This document shows positions 28,136 through 36,911 of a stretch of DNA of 64,000 nt, in pieces; position 1 is the first letter of the stretch; the number at the start of each line of letters is the position of its first letter. The DNA is from Verrucomicrobiales bacterium (lineage in GTDB: Bacteria > Verrucomicrobiota > Verrucomicrobiia > Verrucomicrobiales > DEV007), in NCBI GenBank assembly GCA_029212615.1, contig JARGPJ010000001.1, forward strand, positions 434,001 through 498,000. The letters are read 5' to 3'. The position numbers were made by a program, and so were the translations under genes. The notes under the pieces were generated by a model. The model was not told the origin of the DNA. It saw only the letters and a list, made by a program, of their open reading frames with translations, and ran no database searches.

Positions 28136-28681
28136 GCCGGGATTCCACCGAGGAAGCAGCCTTTCCGAAACCGGCTATCGAACCGGTTCGACCTGGGCTG
28201 CCCCGTGACCGATCTTTTTCCCCAATGGTGATGAGGGCTTCGGCACTCGTCAGGCCGGCGCATAAGGTTGGACCGGTCGATCCCTGTGGCAGGACGTCTT
28301 TCGTCCCTGGTGACGGAGTTTTGTGTCGCGCGGGAGGAAAACAGCTTCGCGGCCCTGTCTCGATAGTCGGAATGCCCCTGAACTTGTCGGCGATATCGAA
28401 GACCGAACTGAGCGGCCAGAACAAAAGGACCCTGCCTCAAGCGAAGTGTTTGATGAATGCGATAGCCTTTCGGCGTAGTCCTCAACGCCGCCACCAATTG
28501 ATGGCGGAGCGAAGCCAGGCCGCGTTTCAAGATTCCGACCCTGAAACGGACATCCAGGCAAGCCCGCTTCAGGCAGCCCCTTTCCGATAGACTGTTTATT
28601 CAAGTCAGCGGAGCTATGATACTACCACTCAACCTATCAATCATCCGCCCCGGCTTACTACACAGCCCTACGACCCTACAG
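28136..28681. other. Hairpin-rich intergenic interval between thrC and recA
   Basis: 546 bp between two convergent genes, with no supportable gene. Long open frames overlap on both strands, which reflects few stop codons and not real coding. It contains a 14-bp perfect palindrome (TCGAACCGGTTCGA) at 28178-28191, an 8-bp palindrome (GACCGGTC) at 28271-28278, and a stem-loop at 28292-28306 (GGACG/CGTCC). It does not fit RNase P RNA, tmRNA or SRP RNA on inspection. A dispersed repeat element or degenerate insertion sequence is possible. Confidence 0.35.
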
Positions 28682-29995
28682 CTAAGAAGCATCGGCACTC
28701 TGCATCGCCGCCTTCACCTCGGCCTCGACTTCGGCATACAGTGCTTCATCATTCTTGAGTGCTTCTTTTGCGGCATCGCGACCCTGAGCGACCTGGGAGC
28801 CCTTGTAGCTGACCCACGATCCACGCTTTTGGAGAATGTCGTGTTCGACCGCGAGGTCAAACAAAGACCCCACCGCTGAAATCCCTTCGTTAAACATGAT
28901 ATCGAACTCAGCTTCGCCATATGGTGGCGCTACTTTGTTCTTCACCACTTTCAGCTTGGTGCGATTTCCGCTCACAGAACCATCAGAGGCTTTGATGCTA
29001 CCAGTCCGGCGAATATCGCAGCGAACAGAACTGTAAAATTTGAGGGCACGACCACCCGGCTGCGTTTCAGGGCTACCGAACATGACCCCGACTTTTTCAC
29101 GAATCTGGTTTGTGAAGATCACTACGGTGCGGGCTTTAGAGATAATCGCGGTAAGCTTTCTCAAGGCTGCGCTCATGAGACGGGCCTGAGCGCCCACGGT
29201 GGCATCGCCGATCTCACCATCCAGTTCCTGACGCGTCACGAGAGCCGCGACTGAATCGAGGACAATGACATCGAGCGCATTGGAGCGCACCAATGTCTCA
29301 ACAATACGAAGGGCTTCTTCACCGGAACTTGGCTGGGAAAGAAGGAGATTATCGAGGTCAACCCCGAGACGTTTCGCATACTGAGGATCAAGAGCGTGCT
29401 CAACGTCAACAAAAGCGGCGAGTCCACCGGCCTTCTGAGCTTGAGCAACAGCCGTCAGGGTCAGGGTCGTTTTACCGGAAGATTCAGGTCCGTATACTTC
29501 GACGATCCGTCCTCTTGGAAACCCTCCGGCACCAAGGGCGCGGTCAATAATGAGATTTCCGGTCGGAATGACTTCGACATCGAGATGAGTGTCCGTTCCC
29601 AGCCGCATGATCGCTGTTTCCCCGAAATCTTTCTGGATTTGAGAGATCGCGAGATCAAGATTCTTCGCTCGCGCTTCGGCGATACGGTTCGTTTCTTTAT
29701 CGTTACTTTTTGAGGAGGCTGCCATCGAATTGCGTGGATCAGGTTTGTCGGATTTCCCGGCCTTTTTGGTGGTGGCTTTAGGAGAGGAATTTGGAGAAGA
29801 ACTTGTTTTAGGGGAGGATTTCCTCGAGACGGAGGATTTTGCTTTTGGCGCAGCCGGTTCAGTTTCTGCAACACTTGTTCCGCCTGAATTATCCGGCGTT
29901 TCTGCCTTTTCTTGAGGTGGAGTGTCTTGTGGAGAAGCAGCCTGAGCTTCGTTCGCAGCAGCTTCGTTGTCTTTAGGAGATAGCAGTTCAACCAT
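28682..29995 (-). CDS. recA: RecA recombinase with a long disordered N-terminal extension
   Basis: 437-residue RecA, the strand-exchange ATPase and LexA co-protease of the SOS response. The core from about residue 105 is standard: [18 protein letters not shown], Walker [10 protein letters not shown], Walker [11 protein letters not shown], and [27 protein letters not shown] with the L2 loop. Residues 1-95 precede any known RecA domain and are rich in Ser, Pro, Lys and Ala (repeats of SSPK and SSP), hence probably disordered. An internal ATG (Met91, 29725) could start a normal-length protein but has no ribosome site; a candidate LexA box lies 34 bp before the long start. Function certain, start uncertain. 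Confidence 0.95.
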   Translation of the reverse strand: MVELLSPKDNEAAANEAQAASPQDTPPQEKAETPDNSGGTSVAETEPAAPKAKSSVSRKSSPKTSSSPNSSPKATTKKAGKSDKPDPRNSMAASSKSNDKETNRIAEARAKNLDLAISQIQKDFGETAIMRLGTDTHLDVEVIPTGNLIIDRALGAGGFPRGRIVEVYGPESSGKTTLTLTAVAQAQKAGGLAAFVDVEHALDPQYAKRLGVDLDNLLLSQPSSGEEALRIVETLVRSNALDVIVLDSVAALVTRQELDGEIGDATVGAQARLMSAALRKLTAIISKARTVVIFTNQIREKVGVMFGSPETQPGGRALKFYSSVRCDIRRTGSIKASDGSVSGNRTKLKVVKNKVAPPYGEAEFDIMFNEGISAVGSLFDLAVEHDILQKRGSWVSYKGSQVAQGRDAAKEALKNDEALYAEVEAEVKAAMQSADAS

Positions 29996-30028
29996 AATAT
30001 GCCAAAGGATTTCCCTTAGAATAAGGCA

Positions 30029-30048
30029 TACTGTTCGTTCGTCCAGTA
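30029..30048. promoter_or_regulatory. Candidate LexA (SOS) box upstream of recA
   Basis: TACTG-N10-CAGTA, an exact match to the outer arms of the classical gamma-proteobacterial SOS box, lies 34 bp upstream of the recA ATG. Within it, TGTTC-N4-GTCCA is an 8/10 match to the Verrucomicrobia LexA motif TGTTC-N4-GAACA, with the minus strand half GAACA perfect. Position and palindrome favour control of recA by LexA. No lexA gene is in the window. Confidence 0.6.
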
Positions 30049-30151
30049 AAAAAGTGAACAGCCCGCTTTATTCCGTAATATTGCTCCTGAGTTTGATTTC
30101 AGGAGCAGGCTGTCGGATGATTGGCGAATCGCCATGAGGCGTCATTTTACC

Positions 30152-31123
30152 ATGCGTATTTTATCCGGCATTCAACCCAGCGGACGTCCCCACATCGGGA
30201 ACTACTTCGGCATGATGCAGCCTTCGATCAAACTGCAGGACGAGGGGGATGCATTCTACTTCATGGCTGATTATCATTCCCTTACCTCGACACACGATCC
30301 GGAAGTACTCCGCCGGAATGTGCAGAATATGGCGATCGATTTTCTTGCCTGCGGTCTCGACCCTGAGAAGGCAACCTTTTGGAAACAATCCGACGTCCCC
30401 GAGGTGACTGAACTGTCCTGGATCCTGAGCTGTGTCACTCCCATGGGAATGCTGGAGCGCTGCGTTTCCTACAAGGATAAAATCAGTCAGGGGATCTCCC
30501 CGTCCCACGGTCTTTTCGCCTACCCGGTTCTTCAGGCGGCGGATATCATCCTCTTTGATTCGAATATTGTTCCGGTCGGAAAAGACCAGAAGCAGCACCT
30601 CGAACTGACCCGGGATGTCGCGAATAAACTCAATGATCGCTACGGTGAAGACCTCGTCGTTGTCCCCGAACCCCGGATCCGCGAGTCTGCGGCCACAGTC
30701 CCGGGCCTCGACGGTCGAAAGATGAGTAAGAGCTACGACAACACCATCGACATCTTCGAAGAAACCGAGAAGAAGCTCCGGAAGAAGGTCATGAAGATCG
30801 TGACGGATTCCACGGCCGTGGAAGATCCGAAAGATCCATCCGACAGCTATATCGTCCAACTTTACAAGCTCTTCGCGACCCCCGAAGAGGTCGCTGAGAT
30901 GGAGCATTCCTTCCGCGCCGGCGGCCAGGGCTACGGATACTACAAGCAGGCGCTGTTTGAGAGCATCCGTGATCATTTCGCCCCGATGAGAGAAAAGCGC
31001 GAAGCCTTAGCGCAGGACATCAGCTACGTCGAAGACGTCCTTGCAGAGGGAGCTAAGAAAGCCCGCGCCCAGGCACAGGAGGTGATCGACCGGGTTCGGT
31101 CCGCGGTGGGACTTCGCCGCTGA
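30152..31123 (+). CDS. trpS: Tryptophanyl-tRNA synthetase
   Basis: 323-residue class Ic aminoacyl-tRNA synthetase. The HIGH-like motif is PSGRPHIGNYFG at residues 10-21, and the KMSKS loop is intact (GRKMSKSYDN). Length matches the short bacterial type. ATG 30152 (MRILSGIQ) is the usual family start. It is divergent from recA and ends with its stop codon directly adjoining the stop of the convergent gene on the other strand. Confidence 0.97.
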   Translation: MRILSGIQPSGRPHIGNYFGMMQPSIKLQDEGDAFYFMADYHSLTSTHDPEVLRRNVQNMAIDFLACGLDPEKATFWKQSDVPEVTELSWILSCVTPMGMLERCVSYKDKISQGISPSHGLFAYPVLQAADIILFDSNIVPVGKDQKQHLELTRDVANKLNDRYGEDLVVVPEPRIRESAATVPGLDGRKMSKSYDNTIDIFEETEKKLRKKVMKIVTDSTAVEDPKDPSDSYIVQLYKLFATPEEVAEMEHSFRAGGQGYGYYKQALFESIRDHFAPMREKREALAQDISYVEDVLAEGAKKARAQAQEVIDRVRSAVGLRR

Positions 31124-31648
31124 TCAATCAAAGAACTCGGAGGGATCGACCGGTGGCTTCCGCTTCGGCTCCTCTTCGGGTGGAGCCTGTTCCGACATTT
31201 CTCCGGACACTTTCGTTGTTGCCGCGGGCACCACTTTCTCTGGTTTCCCGGTGACCGGGGGAAAAACCTCTTCAGCGGTGAGGATCGTGACCTGGTCGGG
31301 GCTGGTCAGCTTGATTTGAGGTTTTCCCCGATAAATGGAAATGGCACCCTCCACCGCGACACGTTTTCCATCGAACAGCTCAAACGGCTCGCCTTCGGCA
31401 AACTGATCAATATCACTCTTAAACGTGACAAGAAGAAAGTCAGCCCCTTTGAAATTCACAAAATTCGCTCCGGAGGCCGATTTCGCTGAATTCTCTGTCT
31501 CTCCGTAGACAATCACTATCTGACCCTCTTTAGCGACCAGTGAATCTGTATCAGTAGCCTTGAGGTAGAGCTGAGATTCCCCCTCCTCCGCATCAAGGAA
31601 TGAGGCAAAAATGAGGAGGGAAACAATCAGCAGGGACTTCGCTTTCAT
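31124..31648 (-). CDS. Secreted OB-fold-like protein, unknown function
   Basis: 174-residue exported protein with a signal peptide (about 1-20, FASFLDAEE). Residues about 28-125 have the pattern of an OB-fold with alternating short strands: LVAKEGQIVIVYGETENSAKSASGANFVNFKG, then EPFELFDGKRVAVEGAISIYRGKPQIKLTSPDQVTIL. The C-terminal 50 residues are Pro/Glu/Lys-rich. The domain resembles nucleic-acid- or heme/thiamine-type OB-folds in secreted proteins but gives no function. Its start overlaps the end of the next upstream gene by 4 bp (ATGA), so the two are cotranscribed. Confidence 0.6.
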   Translation of the reverse strand: MKAKSLLIVSLLIFASFLDAEEGESQLYLKATDTDSLVAKEGQIVIVYGETENSAKSASGANFVNFKGADFLLVTFKSDIDQFAEGEPFELFDGKRVAVEGAISIYRGKPQIKLTSPDQVTILTAEEVFPPVTGKPEKVVPAATTKVSGEMSEQAPPEEEPKRKPPVDPSEFFD

Positions 31649-32292
31649 GGCGACTGGTAATCGGGATTGTGAATCGATTTTACGGTGCCGTCGGCATAAA
31701 CAACCGCGATCTCTTTGACCGTCGAAGGGGCGATTTCCTGAATCACAATCACTGAGTCAGCAATGGCATCGAGAACCGGTCGGTCATGCGGCACCAGCTC
31801 AAAAGCAATATTGCTGCCACCTTCGTAGGGGCTCTGCAGTGCGTCACGAAGCTCCTTTCCCCCGATAAAACGGCCCGAAAGAGCCTTCAGCTCAGCCGGA
31901 TAGCGGCCGCGATTTGAACGGGAGTATGCCTCACAAGCCAGAAAGAGTCGTGAAGCCTGCACCTGACTCGACTCCCGCTGACTGGCATTTCGCTCTGACT
32001 GCCACATCGAAAACGCAGGAAAGGAAAGCGACGCGACGATAAGAAGAACGGGAAAGGAAAGCATCGAAAAATAACTCGCGAAGACACCGAAGGTGGCGAG
32101 ACGGCGCCCACGTATCCCTCCTTCCAGAGTATCAAACCGGGCGACATGCCCACACACTGCGCCGGCAGCGGCAAGAAACAAACCGATTACCAGCCAGAGG
32201 GAGGCGAACCCCATTACCGCGAGAACCGCACTGGCAATCGCGGTTCGAGACCAATGCAGCGGAGTCGAAGATGGAGTGGTGGACTTAGTCAT
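31645..32292 (-). CDS. DUF4190-like membrane protein
   Basis: 215-residue protein with two or more N-terminal membrane segments (about 17-90: SAVLAVMGFASLWLVIGLFLAAAGAVCGH, then a third segment) in the DUF4190 pattern, where a "GHxAR" signature (here CGHVARF) follows the second helix. A C-terminal, probably extracytoplasmic, domain resembles pseudopilin cores (ACEAYSRSNRGRYPAELKAL) without a prepilin leader. ATG 32292 (MTKSTT) is selected. It is upstream of the OB-fold gene and overlaps it by 4 bp. Function unknown; a link to envelope assembly or secretion is only a suggestion. Confidence 0.6.
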   Translation of the reverse strand: MTKSTTPSSTPLHWSRTAIASAVLAVMGFASLWLVIGLFLAAAGAVCGHVARFDTLEGGIRGRRLATFGVFASYFSMLSFPVLLIVASLSFPAFSMWQSERNASQRESSQVQASRLFLACEAYSRSNRGRYPAELKALSGRFIGGKELRDALQSPYEGGSNIAFELVPHDRPVLDAIADSVIVIQEIAPSTVKEIAVVYADGTVKSIHNPDYQSP

Positions 32293-32314
32293 CTGATAAG
32301 GTTTCTCTGGTTTA

Positions 32315-33514
32315 TCATGACGCGCCCTCCGGGGAAACTTCAATTTCGCTTCGGGGTGGAATTCTGGCAAAAAGGAAAGTGATGACTAAGAAAGCCATCG
32401 TCGCGAGGGCCGCCCCGTAAACGAATCCTCCCTCTAATCCGAAACGGGAAACGACGAGCCCGGCCACCATCGCCCCGACGACCCGGGCGACCCCTCCGAT
32501 CGCCATCGTAAAGACACCTTGAATCGAATTTCGAAAACCATCCGTCGCAAGGCGATCCAGAAACATGACCGGTCCGATAAACAGTGCGAGCACTTCCATG
32601 CCGTGACAGAGTTGAACGACAAGGGCAATCCAGGGGGAGGGAAACGCAGCGAGAAGTATCATTCTCATGAGCATCGCAAACAAGCCGATCACCATGATCC
32701 CTTTGAGGTGCATGACCCGCTGCATCCACGGCATCATCAAAGTGAATCCGATTTCAAGCACCACGCCAAGATTGATCATCAGGCCAATGTGTTTCTTCGG
32801 TATTCCAACGACCTCATCCAGGTAGTTCCCGATGAATGCGTAGTATGTCGAGGCCGCCATGAATCCAAAGAACAAGCCGACAGAAAGCCAGCGGGCCTTT
32901 GGCTGAAAAATGGCTTTCAACGCAGCCAGCGTCGGAAGCTTTCCGGAAACGCCGGCAGGCTTCTGAATTTTGGAAAGCGTGAAACTGTTCGCGAGGCTGA
33001 GAAGACAAAATCCGACCGCACAGGGCAGAATGGAATTCGCAGGAGCTCCTTTCGAAAGCGGATAATAGAGAATCAAACTCGGCAAAATGAATCCCACGGT
33101 TCCCCAAACACGAACCAGTGGATAAGTCGGGATCACCTCCCCTCTTTTCCTTGCCTCTTCAGACAGCGAAAAATAGTAGCCGTCCTGAAGCGGAAGCATC
33201 GCAACGAAGGAAAGCCCGTGAAAGACGAAGAGGGTCAAGGTCAGGACAATCGAATCCGAGAAATAGAGAGCCGAGAGGACCAGGGCGCTGCAACTGTAGG
33301 CGACCGCAAGAATCCGCCGCGAGTCAGAATTGCGATCAGCAAGCAAGGTGATCAACGCCGGCGAACACAGCATCGGTACGCTCATGAGCGACATCGCCAG
33401 TCCGATTTGCCAAAAATCAAAACCTCCCTGCTCACGCAAAAAAACCGTCATCAGGGGCATTACGCTCCCAATGACGGCATAACTGAGAAAATACTGTCGG
33501 CGAAGAGGAGTCAT
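32315..33514 (-). CDS. MFS transporter
   Basis: 399-residue major facilitator superfamily transporter with about 12 membrane segments. The N-terminal half has LMSVPMLCSPALITLLADRNSDSRRI, with the conserved D-R between TM2 and TM3. It resembles the nucleoside/3-phenylpropionate/lactose-like (MFS_1-like) group. It starts 220 bp from the neighbouring DUF1080 gene and ends 23 bp from the DUF4190 gene on the same strand. Substrate unknown. Confidence 0.82.
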   Translation of the reverse strand: MTPLRRQYFLSYAVIGSVMPLMTVFLREQGGFDFWQIGLAMSLMSVPMLCSPALITLLADRNSDSRRILAVAYSCSALVLSALYFSDSIVLTLTLFVFHGLSFVAMLPLQDGYYFSLSEEARKRGEVIPTYPLVRVWGTVGFILPSLILYYPLSKGAPANSILPCAVGFCLLSLANSFTLSKIQKPAGVSGKLPTLAALKAIFQPKARWLSVGLFFGFMAASTYYAFIGNYLDEVVGIPKKHIGLMINLGVVLEIGFTLMMPWMQRVMHLKGIMVIGLFAMLMRMILLAAFPSPWIALVVQLCHGMEVLALFIGPVMFLDRLATDGFRNSIQGVFTMAIGGVARVVGAMVAGLVVSRFGLEGGFVYGAALATMAFLVITFLFARIPPRSEIEVSPEGAS

Positions 33515-33598
33515 GAGGAGGCGGAACCCCGCCTGACGAAGATACAGAGTCTCCGGTTATCTCCTTGATACCTTCCCGCCAACAGAGTGCGAGAGGAA

Positions 33599-34465
33599 TT
33601 ACTGAGCAGGCGCTTTTTCCTTTGCTTTGGCCTTCGCTTTTCCAGGCCCCTTATTGCCTTTTGCTTTTCCCTTCGGCTTCCTGGGCGGGTTGACCGGCTT
33701 GGCATCAGCAGGAACCGGAGTCGCCTCTGCGGCGATCACGTCAGCCCCGGGCAGGCGCTTCAGTGTCACCTTGCGAATCTCCACTTTCATGGCCGGCCCT
33801 TTGTGTATCTGAAAAGCAATCACGCCACTCATATCGCGCTCAGCTTCCTGATGATCATAAACATCGACAGTCTGCACACCGTTCACTTCGTGTGTGAGGT
33901 GGTTCCCCTTAGCGGTGATCTTATAGGTGCTCCACTCGCCGGTGTTGAACTCAGGCGTCATGGAAAGGTCGCCGACCTGCATCGCCTTGCCTTCCGGTGT
34001 GATCACAACCTTCATGCCGCGCTTCGCGACGATCCCGCGACCCTTTTCGTCATAGAGCATGCCGTTTGCCCAAACAAAGGGATGCATGTCGCACTGATAA
34101 CCACTCACGACATGATCACCCAGATCAGGGCGAAGTTGCGCCCGGTATTGAATACCCGAGTTGTTCCCGTCGCTGGTCAGCTTGAGTTCAGCCGTCAATT
34201 CAAAGTCTTCAACCGGATCACCTTCGTAAATAAGAAACTGATTGTAGGGAAGAGGGCTCTCATCCGTTGTTGTCCCGACGATTGTTCCATCAACGACAGA
34301 CCAGTTTTCCAGATTCCCCTTCCATCCGGTGAGATCCGTTCCATTGAAGATGATTTCCGCTTCGTCCCCGGAGGAAACGTTCGCACTGTCCGGTCCGCCG
34401 CACCCGGCGAGGAATCCCACTGCCACGATGGACAGCCCTGTCATGAAGGTAGATGAAATTTTCAT
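33599..34465 (-). CDS. DUF1080 lipoprotein with a Lys-rich tail
   Basis: 288-residue lipoprotein: signal ending in VGFLAGC, Cys about residue 22. The DUF1080 domain has EAEIIFNGTDLTGWKGNLENWSVVDGTIVG, the mid-segment NNSGIQYRAQ and SGYQCDMHP, and the end IAFQIHKGP. The last 45 residues are a low-complexity Lys/Ala/Gly/Pro tail with repeated GKAKA steps, which is unusual and may bind polyanionic surfaces. ATG 34465 begins the signal peptide. It is the second DUF1080 lipoprotein in this region; the substrate is unknown. Confidence 0.87.
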   Translation of the reverse strand: MKISSTFMTGLSIVAVGFLAGCGGPDSANVSSGDEAEIIFNGTDLTGWKGNLENWSVVDGTIVGTTTDESPLPYNQFLIYEGDPVEDFELTAELKLTSDGNNSGIQYRAQLRPDLGDHVVSGYQCDMHPFVWANGMLYDEKGRGIVAKRGMKVVITPEGKAMQVGDLSMTPEFNTGEWSTYKITAKGNHLTHEVNGVQTVDVYDHQEAERDMSGVIAFQIHKGPAMKVEIRKVTLKRLPGADVIAAEATPVPADAKPVNPPRKPKGKAKGNKGPGKAKAKAKEKAPAQ

Positions 34466-34541
34466 TCCCCCTTCGGTATCGCATGACCGCAATGATTACG
34501 AGTCCCGATTCGGGTCAAAAGTGACCGCTACCGGAAAACAA

Positions 34542-34573
34542 AATGCCCGATCAGGCGAACCTGGTCGGGCATT
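34542..34573 (-). terminator. Rho-independent terminator of the pseudopilin gene
   Basis: Minus-strand hairpin with a 14-bp stem (one G-U pair) and a TTCG tetraloop, followed by TTTGTTTT. It is 25 bp downstream of the pseudopilin stop codon. Confidence 0.85.
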
Positions 34574-34597
34574 GTTACAGGGGTTTAACCTTCTCAA

Positions 34598-35302
34598 TTA
34601 TTCAGGAAGAAGGACGTTGTCCTGCTTCGTGTCGAGGTAACCGCCAGAGCTTTCCCCGTCACCGGATGACTGGCGTTCTTCGAAAATGTTTTCAGTGAGA
34701 CCATCACGGCTGCGAATCGTCGCACCGGCTTCGTTGGAAGTCAGGCGCTCCTCGGAAACGTGACCGCCGCAATACCCGACGATCGCCTTCTTGGAACGAA
34801 GCCATGGGTGATATTCACCATATTCACCGATCCCGTCCATGAGGCCGTCGGCGACAAGAGGAGAACGACTGAAGCTGGTGTCAGTCTGGTTCACGACATA
34901 ACAATAGACATTTTCCTCGTCCTCAAGTTCGCCATCTTCACGTGGAGGGCGAATTTTGTCAGGGTGTCTGGTCTGTGTCCAAAAGATAGATTCCGTATCG
35001 ATGTAGTCAGGAATAAGAACATTGAATGCATCCGTAGAAGTGCCGAATTCAGTGTCTTCACCGCCACCGCTCGTATCCTCATCAGGATCGAATGAAGGGT
35101 AGAGACCTTCCCAATCTGCAGCGAAAGCACGGCAGGCAAGGGTGATGTTCTTCAAATTACTGACTGACTTGATGCGCTTTCCGCGCTCCTGAATGCCGTT
35201 GTATGCAGGCATCGCCGTGCTGGCAAGAATACCGATGATCGTGATCACGATCAGCAGCTCGATGAGAGTAAACGCTCTCTGCGTCGCTTGATTAATTTTC
35301 AT
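34598..35302 (-). CDS. Type II secretion/type IV pilin-like prepilin (pseudopilin)
   Basis: 234-residue prepilin. The leader and N-methylation site are RAFTLIELLIVITIIGI, with the Glu at +5 and the cleavage-site Phe; a hydrophobic helix runs to about residue 35. The rest is a GspH/GspG-like globular domain with an acidic loop (DEDTSGGGEDTEF). Such proteins are common in Verrucomicrobiota and often stand alone, as here. No other secretion or pilus genes are in the window, so the machinery must be elsewhere. ATG 35302 begins the leader. Confidence 0.85.
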   Translation of the reverse strand: MKINQATQRAFTLIELLIVITIIGILASTAMPAYNGIQERGKRIKSVSNLKNITLACRAFAADWEGLYPSFDPDEDTSGGGEDTEFGTSTDAFNVLIPDYIDTESIFWTQTRHPDKIRPPREDGELEDEENVYCYVVNQTDTSFSRSPLVADGLMDGIGEYGEYHPWLRSKKAIVGYCGGHVSEERLTSNEAGATIRSRDGLTENIFEERQSSGDGESSGGYLDTKQDNVLLPE

Positions 35303-35487
35303 GGGATTCGATTTTATTAGTTTATGATGTGCTCCCCCTGCCAAAACAGGGATTGCGTATTTAATGCAGGAAATGACGATGTAAATACATCACTTCCATC
35401 CTCAGAATGGCATTTTTCAGATTTTGAGACAAGAAAAATTCTTAATTCGTGTGATTTTCCTGCCGCGCCCCTGAACTGCCTATTTCC
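35303..35487. other. Divergent promoter region
   Basis: 185 bp between the pseudopilin (minus) and the HTH-hydrolase gene (plus). It is AT-richer than its surroundings and presumably carries both promoters. No other element is seen. Confidence 0.35.
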
Positions 35488-36324
35488 ATGAGCCTACCCA
35501 TTCCTATTGAAGATTTTTTTGAAGACATCATTGCCAAGGCGATGAGAGGTCACCACATCTCCATCTCAGAGTTGGCTGAGAAGACAGGCGTCGTCGATGA
35601 CGTTCTTCAACGCCTCATCCGCGGCGAATTTTGCGACGAACCGGCGCTCATCAAAGTCGCGAAGGCCCTTAAGCTCGATCCTCAGGCTCTCACGATGTCC
35701 GCCTCGAAAGTCTGGAGCCCGCGATCTGTCACCCTCGATGGCGTCGCTCAGTTCAATACCCCTTATCGCGACATGCGCGTAAACGCTTTCCTGATATGGG
35801 ATCCGGATTCCAACATCGGCGCAGCTTTTGATACCGGAACCGACAGTTCACTCATCACCGCAAGAGCGACTGAGCTAGGCGTGACCATCGAACATATTTT
35901 TCTCACCCATACGCACAACGATCACATCGCTGATTTGGACCGACTTAAATCGAACAGTGGATCTCCCGCCACCTGGTCAAACGAAGCCGAACCCTGGCCC
36001 GGCACTGAAACCTTCAGCGAAGGTAAGACCTTCTCCATCGGCGCCCTGAGAGTCTCCACCTTCACCACGAGCGGCCATTCACCCGGAGGCACCACCTACT
36101 ATATCGAAGGCCTCGAACGCCCTGTCGCTGTCGCCGGCGACGCCCTATTTGCCGGTTCCATGGGCGGCGGAATCTGCTCCTTTGAAGATGCCTGGCGGAA
36201 CAACCGCAAAAAGATCCTCACGCTCCCTGACGAGACGGTGATCTGCCCGGGACATGGACCGATGACGTCAGTCGGTGAGGAAAAGCGCAACAACCCGTTC
36301 TTCGCCGGCGAATTTCGCGCATGA
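35488..36324 (+). CDS. HTH-metallo-beta-lactamase fusion hydrolase
   Basis: 278-residue fusion. Residues about 1-75 form an XRE-like helix-turn-helix (HISISELAEKTGVVDDVLQRLIRGE), and residues about 85-275 a metallo-beta-lactamase fold with the metal motif THTHNDH, then TSGHSPGG, VAGDALFAGS and PGHGP. The hydrolase resembles glyoxalase II-type enzymes. It begins at ATG 35488 and overlaps the Maf gene by 4 bp. A DNA-binding domain on such a hydrolase is uncommon; it could regulate itself or respond to a small-molecule product. Confidence 0.82.
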   Translation: MSLPIPIEDFFEDIIAKAMRGHHISISELAEKTGVVDDVLQRLIRGEFCDEPALIKVAKALKLDPQALTMSASKVWSPRSVTLDGVAQFNTPYRDMRVNAFLIWDPDSNIGAAFDTGTDSSLITARATELGVTIEHIFLTHTHNDHIADLDRLKSNSGSPATWSNEAEPWPGTETFSEGKTFSIGALRVSTFTTSGHSPGGTTYYIEGLERPVAVAGDALFAGSMGGGICSFEDAWRNNRKKILTLPDETVICPGHGPMTSVGEEKRNNPFFAGEFRA

Positions 36325-36911
36325 GTGATTCCCCCCGCCTTATCCTCGCCTCCGGTTCGCCCCGCCGCCGCGACCTGCTCGACGAAGCCGGCTACTCATT
36401 TGAAGTGATTAAACCGGACATTGAAGAAATCGAAGACGGCTCCCTCCCGATCCGGGAAGTGACGGCAGACAATGCCGCGCTCAAAGCGGAAGCCGTTTCG
36501 CGGACTCACCCCGACGCGGTCATCATCGCAGCCGACACCCTCGTGCTCCTGGGAGAACGGAACCTGAGTAAACCCCTCGACAAGGCTGAGGCCACTTCAA
36601 TGCTCAACTCCCTCAACGGAAAATCGCACCAGGTCTTCACTGCCGTAACCCTGATGCGGACCGCGCCGGAGAAACGGCACCGCTTTACAATCGCGACGGA
36701 CGTGCACTTCAAAACTCTCTCCGAAGATGAAATGGCAGCCTACCATGACCGTATCAACCCCATGGACAAAGCCGGAGCCTACGCCGCGCAGGAACACGGG
36801 GAACTCATCATCGAACGAATCGAAGGCTCGATGACAAACGTGATCGGCCTCCCCATGGACGAGGTAAAAGCAGCGCTCGAATCCGAATTCGGAATCACGC
36901 CCCGTCCTTAG
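36321..36911 (+). CDS. maf: Maf nucleoside triphosphate pyrophosphatase
   Basis: 196-residue house-cleaning nucleotide pyrophosphatase. The N-terminal signature LILASGSPRRRDLLDEAGY and the later ADTLVLLGERNLSKP with AAYHDRINPMDKAGAYAAQE are characteristic. It probably hydrolyses modified nucleotides or dTTP/UTP. It overlaps the upstream hydrolase by 4 bp, and its stop codon overlaps the convergent tilS stop by 3 nt. Confidence 0.94.
   Translation: MSDSPRLILASGSPRRRDLLDEAGYSFEVIKPDIEEIEDGSLPIREVTADNAALKAEAVSRTHPDAVIIAADTLVLLGERNLSKPLDKAEATSMLNSLNGKSHQVFTAVTLMRTAPEKRHRFTIATDVHFKTLSEDEMAAYHDRINPMDKAGAYAAQEHGELIIERIEGSMTNVIGLPMDEVKAALESEFGITPRP

Noticed and set aside
28151..28166. GGAAGCAGCC-like stretch resembling SRP RNA
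   Set aside because: The surrounding stem, tetraloop and GTCAGG half of the SRP core are missing.
28132..28603. Overlapping open frames of 117-132 codons on both strands between thrC and recA
   Set aside because: They overlap each other, have no ribosome sites, show Arg/Ser-rich shadow-like composition and match no family I recognise.
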